Assembly: GCA_018434685.1 (NCBI GenBank)
Contig: JAHDOV010000020.1
Span: 1-48,969 of the forward strand
Length of the DNA: 48,969 nucleotides
Reading direction: 5' to 3'
From: Deltaproteobacteria bacterium
GTDB taxonomy: Bacteria; Desulfobacterota; Desulfomonilia; UBA1062
Shown here: piece after piece, positions 9,273 through 18,386 of the stretch
Layout of the letters: each line of letters opens with the position of its first letter
Position numbering within the stretch: position 1 is the stretch's first letter
Position numbers and translations under genes: made by a program
The notes under the pieces: generated by a model
The model's input: the letters and a program-made list of their open reading frames with translations, nothing else
The model's database searches: none
Told to the model about the DNA's origin: nothing

Positions 9273-9656
9273 CTACACTTCCTCTTCAACAATCAGCCCG
9301 GATACCTCCGCCATGTGCTCGCGGAGCCGAAGCACACTTTCCGGCGGCAACTGCCTGATGACCTTACCGCTTTCCTTGTCCACCAAACTCACCACGATAT
9401 CGTGGGTGTCATCGTCGACGCTGAACTGTATGGACCGGTTCATGATCTTGAGCTGATTGTTAATCACGTCGAGATCCTTCCTGATCTTTTCGGCAGATCG
9501 TGTTTCTTTCTGAAGAACATTATGAGGTTGAGTAACTTCTCTTTTCTGGCTGGTCGATGTCTGGGTAATGGCCTTCAGTTCCACTCCGATTCTTTCGATC
9601 CGGACAGGATCAATCTGTATGGAGCTTGTACTTTCAATCTTCATGGCCACACTCAC
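9273..9656 (-). CDS. flaG: FlaG-family flagellar protein
   Basis: A 127-residue FlaG-family protein. The conserved C-terminal half is visible: LKIMNRSIQFSVDDDTHDIV followed by VSLVDKESGKVIRQLPPE, where the IRQLPPE motif is diagnostic. The N-terminal half is variable and polar. FlaG proteins of polar flagellates affect filament length; the mechanism is not visible here. The gene lies between flagellin and fliD on the same strand, as in many bacteria. It is separated from flagellin by a strong hairpin (9669-9699), so its expression may depend on read-through. AAAGGTGAG precedes the ATG. Confidence 0.9.
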   Translation of the reverse strand: MSVAMKIESTSSIQIDPVRIERIGVELKAITQTSTSQKREVTQPHNVLQKETRSAEKIRKDLDVINNQLKIMNRSIQFSVDDDTHDIVVSLVDKESGKVIRQLPPESVLRLREHMAEVSGLIVEEEV

Positions 9657-9668
9657 CTTTCAGTCATT

Positions 9669-9699
9669 GATAATGGGGGAGGAGACCTCCCCCATTATC
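9669..9699 (-). terminator. 14-bp perfect hairpin after the flagellin gene
   Basis: GATAATGGGGGAGG pairs perfectly with CCTCCCCCATTATC around a 3-nt loop, 14 bp after the flagellin stop and 13 bp before the flaG start. There is no T-run on the minus-strand side, so it may stabilise the flagellin mRNA or give partial termination, which would explain high flagellin and lower flaG/fliD expression. Confidence 0.7.
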
Positions 9700-9712
9700 T
9701 TTCTGACTGGTA

Positions 9713-10468
9713 TTAGCCGAACAGGGAGAGAACACCCTGAGAGGACATGTTGGCCTGGGCCAGCATTGCGGTACCGGCCTGGAGCATGATCTGGTTCTTG
9801 GTGAAGTTCACCATCTCCGCGGCCATGTCAACATCCCTGATGGCCGATTCCGATGCGGAGAAGTTCTCGATCTTCGTCTGGAGGTTTGCATAGGTGTATT
9901 CGAGGCGGTTCATGGCGGCACCCATATCACCCAATATACCGCCTACCTCCGCTATAGCTGCATCGACGGCAGCGATGCCACTAGAATCGGCAGTTACTGT
10001 AGCGACGTCAAGAGAGGTGGCAGTCAAAGAGAAGGTGGCGACGGTTATCACGGAATTTGAGGTGGCGTCAATACCTACCTGGATGTCCCCACCTGTGTAT
10101 GTATTACTAGCAGCAATACGGTCGATCTCTTCTATCAGTGTATCCATCTCTGCCTGAGTTGTCGATCCACCACCTTTGACGCACAGTTCCTTCATCCTCT
10201 CGAGGATGCCTTCAATCGTGTTGGCGTCACCTTCTGAGATCGACAGCTGGGCCTTGCCCTGGACGGTGTTCTGGGCGGCAACATTGAGGCCCCGGATATC
10301 GGCGCGGAGCGCGTTTGCCTGGACCAGACCTGACGCATCGTCGCCTGCGCGGTTGATGCGGTAGCCGCTGGAGAGTTTCTCCATGCTGGAGTTGAGTTTT
10401 GCTTCGGTTCCGAGTAACTGCCTGTGTGCGTTGAGTGCTGCTACGTTGGTGTTAATACGAAGTGCCAT
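9713..10468 (-). CDS. fliC: Flagellin
   Basis: The filament subunit, exported by the flagellar type III system. At 251 residues it is short for flagellin: it keeps the N-terminal D0/D1 helices (MALRINTNVAALNAHRQL, SSGYRINRAGDDASGL) and the C-terminal D1/D0 (NFSASESAIRDVDMAAEM ... ANMSSQGVLSLFG) with only about 70 residues between. That middle part is rich in Thr, Ser and Ala and would be surface-exposed, so it is a plausible O-glycosylation region given the glycosyltransferases encoded divergently next door. One Cys (KELCVKGG) is unusual for flagellin. The ATG follows a strong GGAGG and a clear sigma28 promoter about 140 bp upstream. Confidence 0.96.
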   Translation of the reverse strand: MALRINTNVAALNAHRQLLGTEAKLNSSMEKLSSGYRINRAGDDASGLVQANALRADIRGLNVAAQNTVQGKAQLSISEGDANTIEGILERMKELCVKGGGSTTQAEMDTLIEEIDRIAASNTYTGGDIQVGIDATSNSVITVATFSLTATSLDVATVTADSSGIAAVDAAIAEVGGILGDMGAAMNRLEYTYANLQTKIENFSASESAIRDVDMAAEMVNFTKNQIMLQAGTAMLAQANMSSQGVLSLFG

Positions 10469-10602
10469 AATTTGAATCCTCCTTGATTTTTTAGGTTTCC
10501 GACCATCCTTGGTCGTTTTTTTTGTTGATCAGTGTTAAAGGTCCTGATCAAAACCTGGGTTCCCCTCTACCTCCCTTCACAGATTTTCACTTCCAATGTC
10601 TC

Positions 10603-10629
10603 TGATCGGCGATGATAAAAAATACTTTA
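10603..10629 (-). promoter_or_regulatory. Sigma28 (FliA) promoter of flagellin
   Basis: On the minus strand TAAA, 15 bp, then GCCGATCA matches the FliA consensus TAAA-N15-GCCGATAA at 11 of 12 conserved bases with exact spacing. The mRNA leader would be about 125 nt before the strong GGAGG site of the flagellin gene. Confidence 0.85.
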
Positions 10630-10831
10630 ATATTTTTTTCACCATCAACACCTATTAAGTATTGAGTATATTGGCTGCGTGAAGAATGTATTACAACAAT
10701 AGACACCAGCGTATTGCCTGTAATTTTCCAAGATGCTGTTTTTCTGTCGTCAAGTCAATAATTTGACTTACTCACAAACAGCCAATTATCACAATGTCCC
10801 GAATATATTATATATCTTACAGACCACACTC
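10630..10831. other. AT-rich non-coding spacer between flagellin and glycosylation promoters
   Basis: About 200 bp separating the sigma28 promoter (leftward) from the sigma54-like promoter (rightward). No credible reading frame is seen. An activator-binding site for the sigma54 promoter would be expected here, but no clear inverted repeat was recognised. Confidence 0.4.
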
Positions 10832-10848
10832 TAGGCATATATCTTGCT
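10832..10848 (+). promoter_or_regulatory. Sigma54-like promoter of the glycosyltransferase operon
   Basis: TAGGCATATATCTTGCT carries the invariant GG and GC 12 bp apart (10834-10835 and 10846-10847) with the -12 core TTGC, matching TGGCAC-N5-TTGC apart from one base in each half. It lies about 120 bp before the first frame of the operon. Sigma54 drives middle and late flagellar genes in many polar flagellates, so co-expression with the filament is plausible. Confidence 0.55.
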
Positions 10849-10969
10849 TTCCTTCATACCTGAATGATCAATATATCCATAATCATAAATAAGCTGAGGT
10901 CGGGAAAGTTAATCAATCGTACTTTCTCTGGGCAATATGAGACAAATGGACAGTGAATGGGGTACATAT

Positions 10970-11179
10970 ATGAAAGTGGCTGCACTCTTGCCGGTAAAAG
11001 GAAGTAACGATCGAACACCCAACAAGAATACCATGCTTGACGGTGAACCTCTATTTCTGAGATGGTTGAAGAAATTCATGAACTGCATCTCCATAGACGA
11101 GTTCTTCCATAGTTTCAGTATACTCCTTCATCACAAAAAGGAATTTTTCTCAAATACAACGATCATCCGAGGAGAATAG
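10970..11179 (+). pseudogene. Truncated CMP-sugar (acylneuraminate-type) cytidylyltransferase
   Basis: The 69 residues open with MKVAALLPVKGSNDRTPNKN followed by MLDGEPLF, which is the nucleotide-binding start of CMP-sialic/pseudaminic/legionaminic acid synthetases (pattern IPVKGxSxRxPNKNxxxLxGxPLF). Those enzymes are about 230 residues, and here the frame loses similarity after LKKFMNCISIDEF and stops. No continuation was found in the other two frames before the next gene at 11183. It is therefore most likely the stub of a gene that once supplied an activated nonulosonic acid, a common flagellin sugar. It lies 3 bp before the giant glycosyltransferase gene, in the same direction and behind the same promoter. 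Expression as a short protein is possible but function is doubtful. Confidence 0.55.
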
Positions 11180-11182
11180 TTT

Positions 11183-14100
11183 ATGGAGACAAGCCAGCCT
11201 TCTAAAAATTGGCACAATTCATCTATACATCCTGGTGCCATATTCGTTCAGCTTACAACAGCATGTAATGCCAAATGTATTAATTGTCCTCATCCTTTTA
11301 CCTATGGACGAAAGGGTACTCATCCAAAGGGGGTTATGGCAGACAATATTTGGGACAAAATTATCCAAGACATTCAGGCAATGGGATATCGGAATCAAAT
11401 CGGGCTCTATCTTCACCATGAACCGCTTCTTGAAAGGACCCTTTTCAGAAAAATCAGACAAATAAACGATGAAACTGAAGCTTTTGCGGTAATCTCGACG
11501 AACGGCTCACTTCTTAATGAAAAGAATCGAAAGGCATTGATAGATGCCACACCCCGTATTGTACATATCAATATCAACTCTGCAGACAAAAGACAGTACG
11601 AAAGAATGACGGGGCTTAATTTTGAAACAACGATCAATAATGCAAAGCGATTCATTGTTGAAGCATCTAGGCAGATTCATATTGAGATAAACTGCCCTAT
11701 ACTGCCGGAAGTTGATATCGAAAAGTTGATCCATTTGTTTCCCGATGTAAAGGTCAACGCAGAATACTGGGCAAACAGTCGTGGTGGATTGCTTGAGGGA
11801 ATCACCAGCGATAATCGTGGAAGTCGGTTTAAGCTATCTGACTATTGTCTCCAGCCAGAGCAGAATTTCAATATTCTCTTTGATGGCAGCGTGGTTCTCT
11901 GCTGCCTCGATTGGGCACACGAATCAAGAATGGATTTCCCGAATGTCGGGAACAGCTCCATTCTGGAGATATACAACTCCGATTTAATGCAAAAAATCAT
12001 ACATGAATTCAAAAAGGGGAACTACAGTCGCTATCAAATGTGTAAACACTGCTCAGAGGAAATGGGATTTATCAATAAGGACACGCCTGTCGTCAGTCCT
12101 GAAAAGCAGTGTCATCTCTCAAAGAACAACAACATAGAAAACACCGATACGCCAGTGATCGCAGAGTCAGACAATAAGATTAGCCATTGGGGGAAAACCT
12201 ATGAACCCGATTCTGCAATTCAGACACATGGCGGAGAAGTGAATAGAAAAGAGAAACGTCATTTGAACATATTGTTAACCAATCACCATCTTTTGGACTT
12301 TACAGGCAGTGAAGTATTCACCTTCACCATTGCTGATTTTCTGAAAAGGAATGGGCATAAAGTCACCATCTACTCCAACTATATTGATAGAATCCGCAAG
12401 TATTTTGACTTGAGGGGTATACCCATCACGAATAACCTTGCTACACTCAAAGGAAGCCATTTTGATGTAGCACATGTCCATCACAACATCAATGCCCTAG
12501 AAGTACGATATTTTTTTCCTAGACTACCGATAGTTTTTTTATCGCATGGAGTACTACCTTTTTTAGAACAGCCACCCCAGATTGATATTCGAATCTCAAA
12601 ATTTCTTGCTGTAAGCGAAGAAGTGAAAAACAATCTTATTACCAAGGTGGCAGATAAGGATACTGTTGATATCTATCGAAACATAGTGGACTCAGACATA
12701 TTCAGGCCAAGATCCAAGATAAACAACAAACCTCGTAATGCCCTCATCTTAAGCAACAGAATCGACACATCAACCGAGCATACCATTCGGGAGGCGTGTA
12801 ATCTATTAAATATTGAGTGTACTTTTATAGGTTCGCGGTTTAGCGAAATCGATTATTTTCAAGTCCCCAACGTTATGAATCAGGCAGATATCGTATTCAG
12901 TCTGGGGCGTGGAGCAGTTGAAGCAGCGATGTGTGCCAGAATACCTATAGTGTATGACTATCAGGGAGGAGATGGACTTGTAAGGCCTGGTGATCTTCAG
13001 GATATTATGAAATGTAACTTTTCAGGGAGAAGCAAAGGAATTAATTTCTCTGTCAAAACTCTAGTGGATGAAATCCGCAAGTATAAAGCAGAATATGGCG
13101 AAGAATTACGAGAAATTGCCTGTCAATATTTTAATGCTGAATTTAAAATAAATGAACTGATTGAAATCTACCACGCTGCAATAAAAGATGATATCCGTCC
13201 ATTAACTTCTCAGAATCAGGCTCTTTTAAATTACATTATATCAAGTATAATTGAATCACGTTCATATACTCAAAACTATCTGAAAAGAAAGAACGTCAGA
13301 ACACCAGTCTATAATGCCACTAATCGGATCGAATCATTCAAACACATTTGCTCAATCATTATACCAGTATTCAATAAAGTTGAATTTACTAGAAAGTGTC
13401 TTGAGGCCCTTATTGAGAACACCCCGGACGGTTTGTATGAGGTCATAATTGTCGATAATGCTTCAAGTGATGGAACTCATGAATTTCTCACCTGCCTGGA
13501 AGGCGATGTAAAAATCATTACAAATGAAACCAATCTAGGCTTTGCCAAGGCATGTAATCAGGGCGCGCATGCAGCTTCAGGAAAATATCTGGTATTCTTG
13601 AATAATGATACTATTCCTCTTCCTGGTTGGCTCAGTGAGTTAGTGAGTGTTGCTGATAAACATGATGACATAGGCATTGTAGGCAGCAAACTGTTATTTC
13701 CTGACGGAACGTTACAACATGCGGGTGTGGTTCTCGTTGAAACACCTTCAGGCAAGCTTGGTAATCATCTCTACTGGGGTTATCCTGGCGATTTTCCACC
13801 AGCAAACAAAGCAAGAGACTTCCAGGTGGTGACTGCGGCATGCATGCTTATGCCGGGAGATTTGTTCTTCAATGCTGGTGGGTTTGATGAAAGATATATT
13901 AATGGGATGGAGGATGTCGATCTCTGCTTAAGAATAAAGAGATCGGGGAAAAGGGTCTTTTATTGCCCAAACAGTGTATTGACCCATTTTGAAAGCAAAA
14001 CAGAGGGAAGATTTGATAGAGTTAATGATAACGAAAAACTTTTTGTGCAGTTATGGGACGACAAAATACAAGCAGATAAAAGCAAATATCTCATCGAAGA

Positions 14101-16012
14101 TGGATTCAGAATAGAACAGGTCAATGGCAAGGTATCCTGGATATATCATGAAGAATTATCAAACAAATTACTGAGTGTCATTATAAACACTTATAATTCT
14201 CTTCCAGCGATTCAAAGGTCTATTGAAAATATTATTTCTTGTACCTCAATGCCCGTTGAGATCATAATTGTGGATAATCATTCAACAGATGGCACGAAAG
14301 ATTATCTGAAAACACTTTGTGATATCAATACAATATCCCTGAATGAAAAAACCAATTCTGATGAATGTTTCTATATGGGCCTTAAAGAAGCTAGGGGCGA
14401 TTATATCGCATTCTTGAGTCCCGAGGTCATATTATCTACAGGGTGGGACACACAATTTATCCTCAGTTTCAAGGAAACTGCTGGCGCGGTGAGTGCATTT
14501 ATTTACAAATATGATGAACTGCTGAACTTTAAGGATCTTATCACAAACCCTTTGAACGGAGAGATCGACCTCAACTACTTCGCATCCATGATCGCAAGAT
14601 GGAATAAAAACAAATGCGAAGAGAAGGGAATTCTTGATCCTCAATGCTATATGATAAAAAAGAGTCTTATTGAAAGAATAGATATGCTTGATAGCGGCTT
14701 AAAGAACAACTTTGATAAGGATCTTTCCCTTAGAATGAATGAAGCAGGTTATGAAATTATTCGGGCAACCGGCGCCCTAGTATATACTCATGAGCCTTCT
14801 CAACCTTATGCACATCAGAATTCATCGTTCTGGGAAAACAAGAATAGTATTTCACAATCCATTGGAATACCATTGACATCAATAGTAATACTTACTTTCA
14901 ATCAGATCAATATCACTAAGAAGTGCCTAAACAGCATCCTCGAATATACAAATATACCGTATGAGCTAATACTCGTAGATAACGGGTCAACCGATGGCAC
15001 GAAAGATTATCTCAGAGAATTTGCTCGGGTTCATAAAAATGTAGAGTTAATCTCAAATAAAAAAAACCTCGGATTTGCTGCAGGAAATAATCAGGGCATT
15101 GAGAAAGCACATGGCGATTATATACTTCTCCTGAATAACGACGTCGTTGTTGCACAAGGCTGGCTCGAAAGAATGATCTCCCATCTTGAGCAATCACCAG
15201 ACATCGGCATGGTCGGACCCATGAGCAATTCAGTTTCCGGGGCTCAACTTGTGAAGAATGTACCATACAAGAACAAGTTGAATGCCATGCAGAACTTTGC
15301 CCAAGAGTTCGCAAAGAATAACCAAGGAAAAACCACCGAGGTTATGCGTCTCGTAGGCTTCTGCCTTCTCATCAGAAAAGAGGTTCTCGAGGTCATCGGA
15401 GGTCTTGATGAAAACTACGGCAGTGGCAATTTCGAGGACGACGATCTCTGTCTGAGGTCATGCATCGCCGGGTATAAAAATATCATTGCGGGAGATGTGT
15501 TCATCCACCACTTTGGCAGTATGACCTTCAAAGGAAACTCCATAGATTATGCAGCTACGATGAAAAAAAACCTCTCTTACTTTGGGGAAAAATGGAAAGA
15601 TATCATAGAAATCAATAATGATACCGGCTACAGGATTCATGCCACAAAAGAACAACAGATCCAAAAGCTTATATGCTGGGGAGAGGAAAAATATGCATCG
15701 GGTGATCTGAGATCAGCTGTTAAACTTTTTAGGAGAGTTCTCATGCTTGACAGAAGAAACTCCCAGGCCCTGAGCAACCTCGGCGTGATACAATGGCAGC
15801 TCGGCGAGACCACATCGGCTGTGGACATCTTTCAGAAAGCGCTCTTCCTTGATCCGAACGACACTGATGCCCTGGCGAATCTTGTTCAGGCAGTCGAAGA
15901 GATCAAAAGAGCCGACCTGGTTCAGAATAACCTTATTGATCTGCTGCGGCAGTCTCAGCCTGCAAATCCAGACCTCGGGAGGCTCATTGACGGGCTCCAG
16001 GGAAATGTATGA
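11183..16012 (+). CDS. Radical SAM / GT4-like / triple GT2 / TPR multidomain protein
   Basis: A 1609-residue single chain. Residues 1-320 form a radical SAM domain with its iron-sulfur motif CNAKCINC (Cys28, Cys32, Cys35) and a C-terminal SPASM-like cysteine set (about 221-289, including VVLCCLDW and CKHC). About 360-660 is a GT-B (GT4-like) glycosyltransferase fold. Three GT2 (GT-A) domains follow, starting near 722, 996 and 1231; the first and third have NND at the DxD position and the acceptor-site ED motif (GMEDVDLCLR, NFEDDDLCLR). The second has SPEV instead and looks inactive. TPR repeats end the protein (about 1493-1609). The start has GAGGAGA before the ATG, and the stop overlaps the next gene by 4 bp. 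Glycosylation of flagellin or a surface glycan is inferred from position; the radical SAM substrate is unknown. Confidence 0.88.
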   Translation: METSQPSKNWHNSSIHPGAIFVQLTTACNAKCINCPHPFTYGRKGTHPKGVMADNIWDKIIQDIQAMGYRNQIGLYLHHEPLLERTLFRKIRQINDETEAFAVISTNGSLLNEKNRKALIDATPRIVHININSADKRQYERMTGLNFETTINNAKRFIVEASRQIHIEINCPILPEVDIEKLIHLFPDVKVNAEYWANSRGGLLEGITSDNRGSRFKLSDYCLQPEQNFNILFDGSVVLCCLDWAHESRMDFPNVGNSSILEIYNSDLMQKIIHEFKKGNYSRYQMCKHCSEEMGFINKDTPVVSPEKQCHLSKNNNIENTDTPVIAESDNKISHWGKTYEPDSAIQTHGGEVNRKEKRHLNILLTNHHLLDFTGSEVFTFTIADFLKRNGHKVTIYSNYIDRIRKYFDLRGIPITNNLATLKGSHFDVAHVHHNINALEVRYFFPRLPIVFLSHGVLPFLEQPPQIDIRISKFLAVSEEVKNNLITKVADKDTVDIYRNIVDSDIFRPRSKINNKPRNALILSNRIDTSTEHTIREACNLLNIECTFIGSRFSEIDYFQVPNVMNQADIVFSLGRGAVEAAMCARIPIVYDYQGGDGLVRPGDLQDIMKCNFSGRSKGINFSVKTLVDEIRKYKAEYGEELREIACQYFNAEFKINELIEIYHAAIKDDIRPLTSQNQALLNYIISSIIESRSYTQNYLKRKNVRTPVYNATNRIESFKHICSIIIPVFNKVEFTRKCLEALIENTPDGLYEVIIVDNASSDGTHEFLTCLEGDVKIITNETNLGFAKACNQGAHAASGKYLVFLNNDTIPLPGWLSELVSVADKHDDIGIVGSKLLFPDGTLQHAGVVLVETPSGKLGNHLYWGYPGDFPPANKARDFQVVTAACMLMPGDLFFNAGGFDERYINGMEDVDLCLRIKRSGKRVFYCPNSVLTHFESKTEGRFDRVNDNEKLFVQLWDDKIQADKSKYLIEDGFRIEQVNGKVSWIYHEELSNKLLSVIINTYNSLPAIQRSIENIISCTSMPVEIIIVDNHSTDGTKDYLKTLCDINTISLNEKTNSDECFYMGLKEARGDYIAFLSPEVILSTGWDTQFILSFKETAGAVSAFIYKYDELLNFKDLITNPLNGEIDLNYFASMIARWNKNKCEEKGILDPQCYMIKKSLIERIDMLDSGLKNNFDKDLSLRMNEAGYEIIRATGALVYTHEPSQPYAHQNSSFWENKNSISQSIGIPLTSIVILTFNQINITKKCLNSILEYTNIPYELILVDNGSTDGTKDYLREFARVHKNVELISNKKNLGFAAGNNQGIEKAHGDYILLLNNDVVVAQGWLERMISHLEQSPDIGMVGPMSNSVSGAQLVKNVPYKNKLNAMQNFAQEFAKNNQGKTTEVMRLVGFCLLIRKEVLEVIGGLDENYGSGNFEDDDLCLRSCIAGYKNIIAGDVFIHHFGSMTFKGNSIDYAATMKKNLSYFGEKWKDIIEINNDTGYRIHATKEQQIQKLICWGEEKYASGDLRSAVKLFRRVLMLDRRNSQALSNLGVIQWQLGETTSAVDIFQKALFLDPNDTDALANLVQAVEEIKRADLVQNNLIDLLRQSQPANPDLGRLIDGLQGNV

Positions 16013-17709
16013 ATGAACGCAATACACTGAAAAAACACCGCAAGAGACTGCATAGGATCGCCCAGGAACCAACCATTGGTGTGATCATGATCGTGAAGAA
16101 CGAGGAAGCGAGGTTGGGGAATATCCTTGCGGATATCAAAGGTGTGGTGGATGAAATTGTGGTTATTGATACCGGTTCGTCTGATGCTACGGTATCGATC
16201 GCCCGGGAGCATGGTGCCAAGGTGGGTTTTTTCTCCTGGTGTAATGATTTCTCAGCCGCACGGAACGCCTCCATATCCCTGGCCACATCCGATTATTTAT
16301 TATGGTTTGACGCCGATGACCGGCTTGACCCCGGCGAGGGCCGGAAACTGGCCGCCCTCAAGAAGCACCTTCGTCCTGCAAAGGACCGTGCCTACATGCT
16401 CAAGATCAACAATGTAACGAGTCAAACTGGTGATAGGCTATGCTTCCAGGTCCGTATCTTCCCCAACCTGCCGGGGCTCCATTTTGAAAACAGGATCCAT
16501 GAGCAGATCGCACCCTCCATCGAGCGTGCCGGCATTGTAATAGAACGTGTGGATATCCTCATCCGTCATACGGGGTATCATGCAATAGACGACACTCATG
16601 TCAAGTTCAGGCGCAACCTTTCCATTCTCCTCGAGGAACTGGAAGCGGGCAACATTTCGTCATCACAGCGCTTCTTCATTGCCTCGACCTATTTCGGGCT
16701 GGGTGAATACGAACAGTGCATCGACCATATTAAGGCTGCCCGAGCCATGGGGGATTCCCAGAGTTGGCTTAAAAACAGCTATTCCCTGGCATCAGAGAGC
16801 TACCTCAATCTTGATCGGACCGAAGATGCCCTGGCTGAGCTCGAGCAGGGGGTTGCCGTCTTTCCGGATATGGGGCTCATGCATTACCTGTTGGGCACTG
16901 CATATCTTAGGGCCAATAAGATTGAAGCCGCCACCACCGCCCTGGCAAGGGCGATGCATTTGGGGATCAAGGTGGAGACCTTTTCCTTCCCATCTCAAAT
17001 CTACGAACTGCTCCCGTACTTTTATGGTATGGCCCTGGAAAAGGCCGGCCGGCTGCAGGAGGCCGCCGAAGCGTATAAGGCTTCACTTGCAGTCAAACCA
17101 GCGGGTTTGCAAGCGGTCATGGCGCTGGGCAATGTCCTGCTCCAGGCCGGAAAGATCGACGAAGCCCTGCTCCATCTCACTACAGCCAAGGACATGTCCG
17201 ATACGGTCAACGTTCCCGTGTGGTTGAGTCTTGCAAAGATCCACAGCTACAGAAAAAGCCCTGAAAACGCTCACGCACTCTACCTTGACATCCTCAATGA
17301 AGCACCTTCGAACCTGCAGTGTCTCGCCAGCATTCTGGATACGAGCATCGAGCTGGACGATATCGAGACCTTCCTCCGTGCGCTCGAACAACTCCTGCTC
17401 ACCCTCGACATACCCACACCGGAAGCAACCATCGACTCCCTTGCCGAATGTGCCGACCTGTGCTTGAAAACAGCGTTTAGGCTCAAGGAAACCGGGGAAC
17501 ATGCCCTGGCCCAGCATCTCGCCGAAATCGCAGTCCGCTTGGATGGGTCAAGTCCCGGCGCCCATCTTTTCCTGGCCGATCTGTCTGCCGAGAAGGGAGA
17601 CACCCCCCGGATGATTGCGAGTCTCGAGACGGCACTAAAAAGCGGGGCTGATCCACAGGAAGTGCTCACGAGAATCAACAGTATAGAGCAGTCAAAGCTC
17701 TCTCCATGA
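16009..17709 (+). CDS. GT2 glycosyltransferase with C-terminal TPR repeats
   Basis: 566 residues. The GT2 domain covers about residues 20-250: IGVIMIVKNEEARLGNIL, then VVDEIVVIDTGSSDATVSIA, and the catalytic metal-binding DADD near residue 101 in LLWFDADDRLD. This is the pattern of the SPBc2/WaaE-like glucosyltransferase group. From about 215 to the end are TPR-type helical repeats (for example RTEDALAELEQGVAVFPDMG and GRLQEAAEAYKASLAVKPAG), which commonly hold protein acceptors. The ATGA overlap with the 1609-residue gene indicates translational coupling and a shared pathway. Unlike its upstream neighbour this gene is GC-rich, and the switch begins within the TPR part of the upstream gene. 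Confidence 0.9.
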   Translation: MNERNTLKKHRKRLHRIAQEPTIGVIMIVKNEEARLGNILADIKGVVDEIVVIDTGSSDATVSIAREHGAKVGFFSWCNDFSAARNASISLATSDYLLWFDADDRLDPGEGRKLAALKKHLRPAKDRAYMLKINNVTSQTGDRLCFQVRIFPNLPGLHFENRIHEQIAPSIERAGIVIERVDILIRHTGYHAIDDTHVKFRRNLSILLEELEAGNISSSQRFFIASTYFGLGEYEQCIDHIKAARAMGDSQSWLKNSYSLASESYLNLDRTEDALAELEQGVAVFPDMGLMHYLLGTAYLRANKIEAATTALARAMHLGIKVETFSFPSQIYELLPYFYGMALEKAGRLQEAAEAYKASLAVKPAGLQAVMALGNVLLQAGKIDEALLHLTTAKDMSDTVNVPVWLSLAKIHSYRKSPENAHALYLDILNEAPSNLQCLASILDTSIELDDIETFLRALEQLLLTLDIPTPEATIDSLAECADLCLKTAFRLKETGEHALAQHLAEIAVRLDGSSPGAHLFLADLSAEKGDTPRMIASLETALKSGADPQEVLTRINSIEQSKLSP

Positions 17710-17819
17710 TCCTGCCAGGCAGCCCCACATTACACAGTCAGTTGATGTTTCGATAGATATTCTGAACTTGGTAAAGGATTCAACAATTCATCAGGATACT
17801 GATTAATCGTATCTTCCTC

Positions 17820-18287
17820 TTACTTCCTCGGTCTCCATTCACCGGCCATTCTCTTGGCCTCGGCAATCTCAGCCGGACTCATCCTGGCCGCCACCGTCCT
17901 CTTCAGATCCCTCGCATTGCTGTTGCCGCCTTTTGCCGCAAGGGAAAACCACATGTAGGCAAGTATGTAATTCTGGGGGACCCCCTTGCCCAGCAGGTAC
18001 ATGTTGCCGAGCTGCGACTGCGCAATAGTGTTTCCCTGTTCGGCAGCCTTCTGGTACCATTGCGCCGCCTTGGTATAGTTCTGGGTGACCGTCTGGCCGG
18101 TCTCGTAGAGGTAGCCGACGAACACCTGCGCCTGGGGGTCTCCCTGCTGTGCGGGCAGCAGGTTCTCCTGGAAGACCGTATCGGATTCTTCTGACTGGGC
18201 GCACAACGCAACACAAGGACAAAAACCGGACACAAGGCATGCACAGACACACAACAACCCTACCCAAAAAGGCGCACGCCTTTTCAT
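17820..18287 (-). CDS. Exported Sel1-repeat protein
   Basis: 155 residues with a signal peptide (about 1-30, MKRRAPFWVGLLCVCACLVS; signal peptidase I cleavage near ALCA). About 44-125 are Sel1-type TPR-like repeats: AQVFVGYLYETGQTVTQNYT, KAAQWYQKAAEQGNTIAQSQ, then LGNMYLLGKGVPQNY. Sel1 repeats mediate protein-protein contacts; no enzymatic domain is present. A GGCGGGGGG tract lies before the ATG. It lies 99 bp downstream of the primase-helicase gene on the same strand. Because it is exported it is unlikely to be part of the same DNA-processing system. Confidence 0.88.
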   Translation of the reverse strand: MKRRAPFWVGLLCVCACLVSGFCPCVALCAQSEESDTVFQENLLPAQQGDPQAQVFVGYLYETGQTVTQNYTKAAQWYQKAAEQGNTIAQSQLGNMYLLGKGVPQNYILAYMWFSLAAKGGNSNARDLKRTVAARMSPAEIAEAKRMAGEWRPRK

Positions 18288-18386
18288 GGAACCCCCCGCC
18301 TCAAAACTGCAAAATCATGCATCAATAAAATTCAAGAACTACCATAAAACCATCTCGTTCATAAGTCAATACCCGCAACTTTCACT

